From a bacterium (GTDB lineage: Bacteria > Gemmatimonadota > Gemmatimonadetes > Gemmatimonadales > Gemmatimonadaceae), in contig JAJZRK010000140.1 of NCBI GenBank assembly GCA_021802745.1, positions 1 to 8,333 of the forward strand: a stretch of 8,333 nt of DNA. Direction: 5' to 3'. Position numbers and translations under genes: made by a program. The notes beneath the pieces are model-generated. The model saw only the letters and a list, made by a program, of their open reading frames with translations. It was not told the DNA's origin and searched no databases. Shown here one piece after another: positions 1 through 5,406 of this stretch (positions are counted from its first letter, which is position 1; every line of letters starts with the position of its first letter).

Positions 1-97
1 CGTGGAGCAGCATGGACGCGGGGAGCCGCCCCGCGCGCCATTGGGCGGCGAGGCGGTCGCGGAGGGGGTGGTGGCCGATTAGCGGGAGCAGGGGCAA
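1..97 (-). CDS. DNA polymerase III delta-prime / clamp-loader ATPase, N-terminal fragment (partial)
   Basis: This frame is open on the minus strand and runs off the left edge, giving 32 codons from a TTG at 95-97. Residues 7-16 read IGHHPLRDRL and residues 22-32 read AGRLPASMLLH. This is the usual opening of the clamp-loader subunits HolB and DnaX, which start with 'iGH..(l/i)r..L', then 'a.grLPha.Lf.G', just before the Walker A loop. The loop itself would lie beyond the window. The family belongs to the AAA+ complex that loads the sliding clamp during replication. HolB (delta-prime) fits better than DnaX because of the LPxSxLLHG wording, but the fragment is too short to decide. No ATG is in frame upstream, so TTG 97 (or CTG 91) is the likely start. 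There is no clear Shine-Dalgarno site, and the region just upstream is a tandem repeat. The assignment is inferred from motif wording. Confidence 0.55.
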   Translation of the reverse strand, partial: MPLLPLIGHHPLRDRLAAQWRAGRLPASMLLH

Positions 98-256
98 GGG
101 GAGACGGTAGACGGTAGACGGTAGACGGTAGATGGCCGAGAGGCCGCCGCCCCTGACGATAGACGGTCGGCGGGGCTTGCACCAGTTTCAATGGCATGCT
201 CCATCGTGTCGGAGCGTTCCGTGCCGGCCGCGCCGGCGTCCCCTCACTCGCGTGCC
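98..256. other. Divergent intergenic region between the clamp-loader fragment and the S58 peptidase
   Basis: This roughly 160-base stretch separates a leftward and a rightward gene, so it should carry promoters for both. Besides the AGACGGT array I see no convincing -35/-10 pair and no Shine-Dalgarno site. If the peptidase started at the alternative ATG at 191, the last 66 bases would be coding. Confidence 0.5.
102..132. repeat. Heptanucleotide tandem repeat (AGACGGT, 4.4 copies)
   Basis: Four perfect head-to-tail copies of AGACGGT occupy 102-129 and are followed by a partial copy, AGA. A further single copy lies at 161-167. On the minus strand the unit reads ACCGTCT and ends five bases before the probable TTG start of the left-edge gene. 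The array has no spacers, so it is not CRISPR. Seven is not a multiple of three, so copy-number change would shift any frame crossing it. It lies in the intergenic stretch between two divergent genes. Confidence 0.9.
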
Positions 257-1381
257 ATGCGCCCGATCGCCTCTGTCATCCTCCTCGTCGCCATGACCAG
301 TCCGCTCTCCGCCCAGCGCGCTCGCGCGCGCGACCTCGGCGTCGCCCCCGGCGTCTTCAGTCCCGGCGCCAACAACGCCATCACCGACGTGGCGGGGGTC
401 CGCGTGGGTCACGCGACCGTCACCGAAGGCGAGGGCGTACGCACCGGCATCACGGCGATCCTGCCGCACGAGGGGAATGCGTGCCTCGACCGCGTCCCCG
501 CGGCCATCTGGGTAGGCAATGGATTCGGCAAGCTCATCGGCGCGACGCAGGCCAACGAGCTCGGCGAACTGGAGACCCCGATCCTGCTCACCTGCACGCT
601 CTGCGTGTGGAAGGCGGCCGACGCGATGACCGAGTGGATGCTCGCGCAGCCGGGGATGGAGCGCGTGCGGTCCATCAACCCGGTGGTCGGCGAGACCAAC
701 GATGGCGGGCTCAACGACATTCGCGCCCGGCCCATCACGGCAGCCCAGGTGCGCGCGGCGCTCGAGAGCGCGGCGGGCGGCCCGGTAGCCGAGGGGAGCG
801 TTGGCGCCGGGCACGGCACCGTGGCGTTCGGATGGAAAGGCGGCATCGGCACGTCGTCGCGCGTATTGCCGAAGTCGCTGGGCGGCTACACGGTGGGCGT
901 GCTCGTGCAGACCAATTTTGGCGGCGTGCTGCAGGTGATGGGCGCGCCGGTGGGGCAGGAGCTGGGGCAGTACGCCTTCAAGGATGCCGTGTCACGCGAT
1001 GGCGGCGACGGTTCGATCATGATGGTCGTGGCCACCGACGCGCCGCTCAGCGACCGCAACATCAAGCGCGTGGCCTCGCGCGCCATGATGGGACTCGGCC
1101 GCACGGGTTCTTCGGCGTCGAACGGGAGCGGCGACTACGTGATCGCGTTCTCCACCGCCAAGGAAGTGCGGCGCGCCTTCAATGCGCGCCGGCTGGAAAC
1201 CGCCGAGCTGGCGAACGAAGAGGTGTCGGGCGTCTTCGAGGCGGTGGTCGAGGCGACCGAGGAAGCGATCTACAACTCGCTGTTCCAGGCGACGAGCGTC
1301 ACGGGGAACGGGCGGACGGTCGAGGCGATCCCGCTCGACAAGGTGCGCGAGGTGCTCACGCGCTACGGGCGCGGCAAGTAG
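257..1381 (+). CDS. P1 family peptidase (DmpA/BapA-type aminopeptidase, MEROPS S58), exported
   Basis: This is an N-terminal-nucleophile aminopeptidase of the DmpA/BapA family, which self-cleaves into two subunits and releases N-terminal residues from D-amino-acid, beta- or ordinary peptides. With ATG 257 it has 374 residues, the usual family length. Residues 1-19 form a signal peptide (MRP, hydrophobic core, cut after LSA before Gln20), so it is probably periplasmic. Family motifs include AITDVAGVRVGH (41-52), ETNDGG (near 145), VGAGHGT (182-188) with KGGIGTSSR (194-202), and Asn220 in NFGG. The self-cleavage site is Gly252-Ser253 in GDGSIMM, followed by VATDAPL. Ser291 and Asp293 in NGSGD have exactly the spacing from Ser253 of BapA Ser250-Ser288-Glu290 (recalled numbering), with Asp replacing Glu. 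An in-frame ATG at 191 would add 22 residues ahead of the signal peptide, so 257 is preferred. Neither start has a good ribosome site. The natural substrate cannot be told. Confidence 0.9.
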   Translation: MRPIASVILLVAMTSPLSAQRARARDLGVAPGVFSPGANNAITDVAGVRVGHATVTEGEGVRTGITAILPHEGNACLDRVPAAIWVGNGFGKLIGATQANELGELETPILLTCTLCVWKAADAMTEWMLAQPGMERVRSINPVVGETNDGGLNDIRARPITAAQVRAALESAAGGPVAEGSVGAGHGTVAFGWKGGIGTSSRVLPKSLGGYTVGVLVQTNFGGVLQVMGAPVGQELGQYAFKDAVSRDGGDGSIMMVVATDAPLSDRNIKRVASRAMMGLGRTGSSASNGSGDYVIAFSTAKEVRRAFNARRLETAELANEEVSGVFEAVVEATEEAIYNSLFQATSVTGNGRTVEAIPLDKVREVLTRYGRGK

Positions 1382-1392
1382 CGGGAATGCCC

Positions 1393-1412
1393 GCGCTGGG
1401 TGCGCCCAGCGC
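1393..1412. terminator. GC-rich hairpin between convergent genes (possible bidirectional terminator)
   Basis: GCGCTGGG (1393-1400) and CCCAGCGC (1405-1412) form a perfect 8-bp stem with a four-base loop TGCG. It lies 11 bases after the peptidase stop codon and 13 bases beyond the stop of the convergent oxidase gene, the right place to serve both. No T-run follows on either strand, so it is not a classical intrinsic terminator. It could instead be a pausing or RNA-stabilising hairpin. Confidence 0.4.
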
Positions 1413-1425
1413 CGCGCCGCGGCGA

Positions 1426-1872
1426 TTACGGCGTCGCCGCCCGGCCGGTGATCTGTTCGGCGTGAATACGGAAGACGACGGTGCGCTCGGGCGTGGGATC
1501 ACCGTCGGCCAGGGCGTCGGGGATGATGCGGCGAAGATGCGCCACGGCGCGCTCCCAGTCACTGTCCGGCGTCGCCTCGGCGTCCGGCTCGAGCAGCACC
1601 AGCGTGCCCTTCACGACGACGCTGCGCCAGTCGTACATGGCGGCGACTTCATCAATCTCGAATGCCACCTGCCGGTTGGCGACGACGGCGCGGAGCTTGG
1701 TGCCATCGCGGGTGCGGCCAAAGATCTCGCCGTAGGACCAGACGTAGTGGATGGGCTCGATATCCACGCGCCCATAGCAGCCGAAGGCAATGCGACCGAT
1801 GTGATGCGCGGCGAGCAGCGCGGCGCATTCGGCGTCATCGAGAATACGGAACGTCGGCGTCGACGTGGTCAC
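1426..1872 (-). CDS. Pyridoxamine 5'-phosphate oxidase family protein (FMN-binding split barrel, NimA-like)
   Basis: This small flavoprotein of 148 residues matches the Pyridox_ox_2 type of FMN split-barrel proteins, a group that includes NimA-like nitroimidazole reductases. Visible signatures are LLAAHHIGRIAFG (19-31), PIHYVW (40-45), which forms a core strand, a VAFEID segment (69-74) and SVVVKGTLVLLE (84-95), the strand commonly written 'w.SV.v.G...'. The start is GTG at 1870-1872. It overlaps the purK stop as GTGA and has GGAG seven bases upstream, so translation is probably coupled to purK. It is the last gene of the purE-purK operon. A biochemical link to purine synthesis is not evident. 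It may act on another flavin, F420 or pyridoxal substrate, or be a detoxifying reductase. The fold assignment is firm and the substrate is unknown. Confidence 0.85.
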   Translation of the reverse strand: MTTSTPTFRILDDAECAALLAAHHIGRIAFGCYGRVDIEPIHYVWSYGEIFGRTRDGTKLRAVVANRQVAFEIDEVAAMYDWRSVVVKGTLVLLEPDAEATPDSDWERAVAHLRRIIPDALADGDPTPERTVVFRIHAEQITGRAATP

Positions 1873-3023
1873 GGCATTGCTCCGTCAGTGCCGGCGGCCA
1901 TCCGGCGGTAGGCGTCAATCACGCGCTGCAGGGCGATATCGCTGGAGTCTCCGCACGCGGAGAGGTGTCCCATCTTACGCCCGGGACGCGCCTCGCGTTT
2001 GCCGTACAGGTGCACACGAACCCCGGGCTGGCCCAGCACGCCCGCGATGTCGGGTTCGCGCGGGCCCGACCAGACTTCGCCGAGCAAGTTATATATGGCC
2101 GCCGGCCGCACGATATCGGTGTCGCCGAGGGGAAGGCCGCAGACGGCGCGCACGAGCTGCTCGAACTGGCTGGTGACGCAGGCGCGCTCGGAGTGGTGGT
2201 ACGTGTTGTGCGGGCGCGGGGCGAGTTCATTCACGCAGACTGAACCGTCCTCGAGCAGGAAGAGTTCCACCGCGATGAGCCCGACGACGCCCATCTGCTC
2301 GGCAATGCCACAGGCAATCTCGGTGGCGTGCTGGACGACCAGGGCGTCGAACCCACCGGGGATGACGGACCAAGTGAGGACGCCGTGGGTGTGGTGATTG
2401 CGGGCGGGCGGATACGCGCGCAGGTCGCCGTTCGGCGAGCGCGCCACCATGACGCTGAGCTCGGCGGCGAGTGCGAGGAAGCGCTCGGCGACGCAGACGG
2501 GCGCACCGATGCCGTGCCAGGCGGCCGCGGCCCGCTCCACCTGATGCACGCGCGCCTGGCCGCGGCCGTCGTAGCCGCCGTGCGTGGATTTCACGATGCA
2601 CGAGCCGAGGGACCTCACGGCGGCCTCCGTCTCCTCGGCGTTGTGCACCACCGCGAACGGGCCGACGGGAAAGCCATGGTCGCGCAGCCACTCCTTCTGG
2701 CGCGCGCGGTCCTGGACGATCCACAGCACCTGCGGCCCGGGGCGGAGCGGCGCGTGCCGCTCGGCGGCCTCGAGCGAGTGCAGGGGGATCTGCTCGATCT
2801 CGATGGTGACGACGTCGGCGCCCTCGGCGAGGCGCGCGGCGGCGTCGCCGTCGGCCCACTTCGCGGTGATCGTCTGCGAGGCGAGCGGCCGGGCGGGGCA
2901 GTGTGCCTCGGGGTCGAGGACATGCACATCGTAGCCCATGGTGCGCGCGGCCATGGCGGCCATGCGCCCGAGCTGGCCGCCGCCGAGGAAGCCGATGGTG
3001 GCGCCTGGGAGGATGACGCTCAC
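1869..3023 (-). CDS. purK: 5-(carboxyamino)imidazole ribonucleotide synthase (PurK)
   Basis: This cytoplasmic ATP-grasp enzyme uses ATP and bicarbonate to turn 5-aminoimidazole ribonucleotide (AIR) into N5-CAIR, the step before PurE. It has 384 residues, standard for PurK. Motifs in order are the nucleotide-fold opening [11 protein letters not shown] (11-21), EIEQIP (75-80) where most PurKs have a 'E.E.v' signature, the ATP-grasp loop [13 protein letters not shown] (144-156), and the metal- and ribonucleotide-binding block [10 protein letters not shown] (264-273). The start is GTG at 3021-3023, overlapping the purE stop as GTGA. No strong Shine-Dalgarno site precedes it, so it probably depends on ribosomes finishing purE. 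The frame stays open upstream to 3632 through the purE region, but the protein aligns with PurK only from the GTG. Its stop overlaps the start of the flavoprotein gene in the same way. Confidence 0.97.
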   Translation of the reverse strand: MSVILPGATIGFLGGGQLGRMAAMAARTMGYDVHVLDPEAHCPARPLASQTITAKWADGDAAARLAEGADVVTIEIEQIPLHSLEAAERHAPLRPGPQVLWIVQDRARQKEWLRDHGFPVGPFAVVHNAEETEAAVRSLGSCIVKSTHGGYDGRGQARVHQVERAAAAWHGIGAPVCVAERFLALAAELSVMVARSPNGDLRAYPPARNHHTHGVLTWSVIPGGFDALVVQHATEIACGIAEQMGVVGLIAVELFLLEDGSVCVNELAPRPHNTYHHSERACVTSQFEQLVRAVCGLPLGDTDIVRPAAIYNLLGEVWSGPREPDIAGVLGQPGVRVHLYGKREARPGRKMGHLSACGDSSDIALQRVIDAYRRMAAGTDGAMP

Positions 3024-3508
3024 GGCAGCTGCTGGGCCCGCACGGCCGCGGTGCGCTGTGCGCGCCAGGCGCGAATGCGGTCGCGCACTTCCGGATGGCT
3101 CGTGCCGACAATCTCGGCGGCCAGGATGCCGGCATTCGACGCGCCGGGCTTGCCAATGGCGAGCGTGCCCACCGGGATGCCGGCCGGCATCTGCACGATG
3201 GAGAGCAAGGCGTCCACGCCGTTGAGCGCGGTGGCCGGCACGGGGACACCGAGCACGGGCACGAGCGTCTTCGATGCGACCATGCCCGGCAGGTGGGCCG
3301 CGCCGCCGGCGGCGGCGATGATGACCATCAGGCCGCGCGACTCGGCATTGGCCGCGTACTCGAACATCCAGTCCGGGGTGCGATGCGCCGAGACGACCGC
3401 CTTCTCGTACGGAACGCCGAACTGTTCGAGCATTTCGCAGGCTGGCGCGAGGTGCTCGTAGTCGCTCGCGCTCCCCATGATGACGCCAACCAATGGTGGA
3501 GTGGTCAT
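3020..3508 (-). CDS. purE: N5-carboxyaminoimidazole ribonucleotide mutase, class I (PurE)
   Basis: This enzyme moves the carboxyl group of N5-CAIR from nitrogen to carbon to give CAIR in de novo purine synthesis, working directly after PurK. It has 162 residues, typical of the bacterial class I enzyme, which forms an octamer. Clear signatures are GSASD (12-16), VVSAHRTP (38-45) with His42 matching the catalytic His45 of E. coli, [10 protein letters not shown] (67-76), and [20 protein letters not shown] (94-113), followed by GTLAIG. The presence of PurK next door and the bacterial sequence pattern argue for the mutase and against the animal-type direct AIR carboxylase (class II). The ATG at 3506-3508 gives the expected N-terminus. 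The ribosome site is weak. It is the first gene of the purE-purK-flavoprotein operon and is transcribed divergently from the thioredoxin-fold gene. Confidence 0.97.
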   Translation of the reverse strand: MTTPPLVGVIMGSASDYEHLAPACEMLEQFGVPYEKAVVSAHRTPDWMFEYAANAESRGLMVIIAAAGGAAHLPGMVASKTLVPVLGVPVPATALNGVDALLSIVQMPAGIPVGTLAIGKPGASNAGILAAEIVGTSHPEVRDRIRAWRAQRTAAVRAQQLP

Positions 3509-3630
3509 GCGCTAAAGATGCTCGGCGCGGGGCGTTTTTGGAATGCGGCGCAGTGCATGCCCACGCGGCGAGGTAGAACGTTACGCTGCCGCGTCGTAGC
3601 TTTTGAGGATACCCGGAGATTGTTCCCCGC
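3509..3630. other. Divergent intergenic region upstream of purE and the thioredoxin-fold gene
   Basis: These 122 bases must hold the promoter of the purE operon (leftward) and that of the rightward gene. I looked for a sigma-70-like pair, a purine riboswitch fold and a PurR-like palindrome and found none that I would defend. A weak GGAG lies at 3615-3618, 12 bases before the rightward ATG. Confidence 0.4.
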
Positions 3631-4233
3631 ATGGTGACCGCCGTCCTCTACGCCGATCTCAACTGTCCGTACAGCTTCGCGCTGACGGCGCGGCTCGAGG
3701 TGCTCGGCCTGATGCACCGGTGCGACTGGCGCGGGGTGCAGCACGACCCGGCGCTGCCGGTGCCGCCGCGGCTGGGCGATCGCCGCGTGATGCGCGCGCT
3801 CGAGGACGACGTGGACGCCGTGCGGCGCATGGCCCCCGATGTGGCGCTGACCCCGCCGCCGGTGAAGCCGAACACGCGCCGCGCCATTGCCGCGGTCGCC
3901 GCCGTGCACCGGCAGCATGCACCGCGCGCCTCGGCATTCCGTCGCGCGCTGGGGGCCGCGCTGTGGGTGCGCGGCGACGACATCTCCGACGGCACGGTGA
4001 TCAACTCGGTGGCGGTCTGGTCGGGCGTGCCGGGCTGGGTGGACCTCGATGGTCCCGCTGGCCACCGGCTGGCTGACGAGTGGGAGATGGAGTGGGTGAC
4101 GCGCCGGTTGGGCGGCGTGCCGCGGCTGGTGCGCCCCGACGGACGCGTGCTGTGGGGGCTGGTGCCGGCCGAGGCGCTCACGGAGTTCTTCACGACGCCA
4201 CTGCGCCCGTCGGGCGAGAATCGGCCGACGTAG
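3631..4233 (+). CDS. DsbA-like thioredoxin-fold protein (DSBA / 2-hydroxychromene-2-carboxylate isomerase family)
   Basis: This 200-residue soluble protein opens with VLYADLNCPYSF (5-16), the first beta strand and active-site turn of the DsbA superfamily that includes HCCA isomerases, kappa-class glutathione transferases and FrnE-like proteins. The active site is Cys12-Pro-Tyr-Ser15, so the second cysteine of the usual CxxC pair is missing. That points to a glutathione-using or isomerase-like role, and away from disulfide exchange. The middle (about 70-115) is the helical insertion. SDGTVINSVAVWSGVPGW (about 122-139) resembles the segment after it, and GGVPRLVRPDGRVLWG (about 158-173) holds the cis-proline 'GVP' turn of thioredoxin folds. 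There is no signal peptide, so it is probably cytoplasmic. It stands alone, divergent from purE and convergent with the glycosyltransferase. The superfamily is fairly sure and the reaction is unknown. Confidence 0.75.
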   Translation: MVTAVLYADLNCPYSFALTARLEVLGLMHRCDWRGVQHDPALPVPPRLGDRRVMRALEDDVDAVRRMAPDVALTPPPVKPNTRRAIAAVAAVHRQHAPRASAFRRALGAALWVRGDDISDGTVINSVAVWSGVPGWVDLDGPAGHRLADEWEMEWVTRRLGGVPRLVRPDGRVLWGLVPAEALTEFFTTPLRPSGENRPT

Positions 4234-4279
4234 CGGGGGCGTGGCGCCGCTCAGGTGCGCGAGCCAAGCACCGGCCGCC

Positions 4280-5338
4280 CTACCCGGCAAGCGCGTCGCG
4301 GTAGACCGCGAGCGTCTCCACGTGCTGCCGCTCGACCCGCAGCCAGTCGAGGTTCTCACCGGCCGCGGCGCGCCAGCGCTCGCGTTCAGCGGGGTCGGCG
4401 AGCAGGCGCGCCATGGCGGCGCTGAGGGCGGCCGGGTCGTGCGGTGGCACGAGGAGTCCGGCGCGCCCTCCATCCACCACCTCCGGGGCGCCGTCCACGG
4501 CCGTCGCGATGATGGCGCAGCCGCAGTCGCGGGCCTCGGCGAGGACGAGCCCGAACGGCTCGGTGTGCGACGCGAGCACGAACAGCGCGGCGGCGCGCAG
4601 ATAGGCACGGGGCGTCGGCTGGAACCCCTCGAAATGGATGCGCTCGCGCGAGGCCAGCGTGCGCGCGAGCGCCTCGAACCGCGGCCGGTCGGGCCCGTCG
4701 CCGACGATGTAGAGGTGCGCATCGGCGTGCGGCGCGCCCAGCGCATCGAAGGCGTGTATGAGATCGGCGATTCCCTTGCGCTCGTACATGCCGGCCACGG
4801 TGACGATGGCGGGCTGGCGAAGTGCGACCGCGACTTCCCCGGCGTCGAGATAGCGCGGACTGCCAATGGTGCTGTTGCGCACCACGCGCAGCCGGTGGCG
4901 GGGCATGCCGCGCGCGACCATCCGCGCGACCCCTTGTTCGCTCAGCGTGATGATGCGATCGGCGCCGCGCATGAGGTTGGAGCTGCGCTGCCACTCGTTG
5001 TGCACGCTGGCCACGAGGCGCCACGCGGCGAACGGGCGCAGCAAGCGAGCGAGCACATAGCCCGTCACCATGTGCGCATGGACGATCTCCACGCGCTCGG
5101 TCCGAAGGAGCGTGCGCAGCGCGCGGAACGCACGCCACAGGGTGAGCGGACGCCGGGCCTGGTCTATGCGCACGTGCCGCACGCCGCTGCGGGCCAGCAA
5201 CTCCTCGAAGGCGCCGCCCTTGGAGGCCACCCAGACCTGGTGCCCCGCGCGCGCCTGCAGGCACGCGAGGTCCACGGCGACGTTGACGATGCCGTTGCCG
5301 ACGCGGTTGACGTGGTTGAGGAGGTGGAGAAGGCGCAT
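4280..5338 (-). CDS. GT4-type glycosyltransferase (GT-B fold)
   Basis: This 352-residue GT-B glycosyltransferase of the GT4 group retains sugar configuration and transfers a sugar from a nucleotide-sugar donor, usually to a polysaccharide, lipid-linked or glycolipid acceptor at the inner face of the membrane. The N-terminal acceptor domain begins MRLLHLLNHVNRVGNG and includes IVHAHMVTG (85-93). The donor domain starts around 177 with VTVAGMYERKGIADLIHAF (179-197), then YIVGDGP (210-216), and the E-x7-E motif EPFGLVLAE (Glu260 and Glu268). No membrane segment is seen. The ATG at 5336-5338 is chosen because the family homology begins there. A TTG start at 5377 would place low-complexity repeat-encoded residues ahead of it. 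There is no clear ribosome site. It follows the histidine kinase on the same strand after a repeat-filled spacer and may be cotranscribed with it. The acceptor is unknown. Confidence 0.92.
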   Translation of the reverse strand: MRLLHLLNHVNRVGNGIVNVAVDLACLQARAGHQVWVASKGGAFEELLARSGVRHVRIDQARRPLTLWRAFRALRTLLRTERVEIVHAHMVTGYVLARLLRPFAAWRLVASVHNEWQRSSNLMRGADRIITLSEQGVARMVARGMPRHRLRVVRNSTIGSPRYLDAGEVAVALRQPAIVTVAGMYERKGIADLIHAFDALGAPHADAHLYIVGDGPDRPRFEALARTLASRERIHFEGFQPTPRAYLRAAALFVLASHTEPFGLVLAEARDCGCAIIATAVDGAPEVVDGGRAGLLVPPHDPAALSAAMARLLADPAERERWRAAAGENLDWLRVERQHVETLAVYRDALAG

Positions 5339-5345
5339 GAGAGGC

Positions 5346-5402
5346 AGAGAAACAACAGAGAAACAACAGAGAAACAACAGAAAGACAACAGAGAGACAAC
5401 AG
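5346..5402. repeat. 11-bp tandem repeat (AGAGAAACAAC, five copies)
   Basis: Copies start at 5346, 5357, 5368, 5379 and 5390. The first three are identical, the fourth and fifth have one or two base changes, and a final AG follows. On the minus strand the unit reads GTTGTTTCTCT, a strongly pyrimidine-rich strand. The array nearly fills the 68 bases between the kinase stop codon and the glycosyltransferase ATG, ending seven bases before that ATG. It is far more A-rich than its surroundings. Confidence 0.95.
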
Positions 5403-5406
5403 TAAC

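Noticed and set aside
2..82. Plus-strand frame ending at TAG 80-82, possible C-terminus of an upstream gene
   Set aside because: All three plus frames are open here because of high GC, and the residues show no motif. The minus-strand reading carries clamp-loader wording.
102..132. CRISPR-like array
   Set aside because: The units are seven bases long and contiguous with no spacers. The same applies to the 11-bp array at 5346-5402.
196..1911. Long plus-strand frame of 571 codons over the peptidase
   Set aside because: It is an arginine/glycine-rich shadow in another frame of the peptidase, continuing antisense to the flavoprotein gene. It has no domain wording.
3024..3632. PurK frame open upstream through purE, resembling a fusion
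   Set aside because: The upstream part is an out-of-frame reading of purE and the intergenic region. PurK homology starts at the GTG overlapping the purE stop.
4254..4272. GGTGC/GCACC inverted repeat between the convergent thioredoxin-fold and glycosyltransferase genes
   Set aside because: Only five pairs with a nine-base loop and no T-run, easily produced by chance in this base composition.
5339..5377. Glycosyltransferase start at TTG 5377
   Set aside because: The extra 13 residues are encoded by the tandem repeat, and family homology begins at the ATG at 5338.
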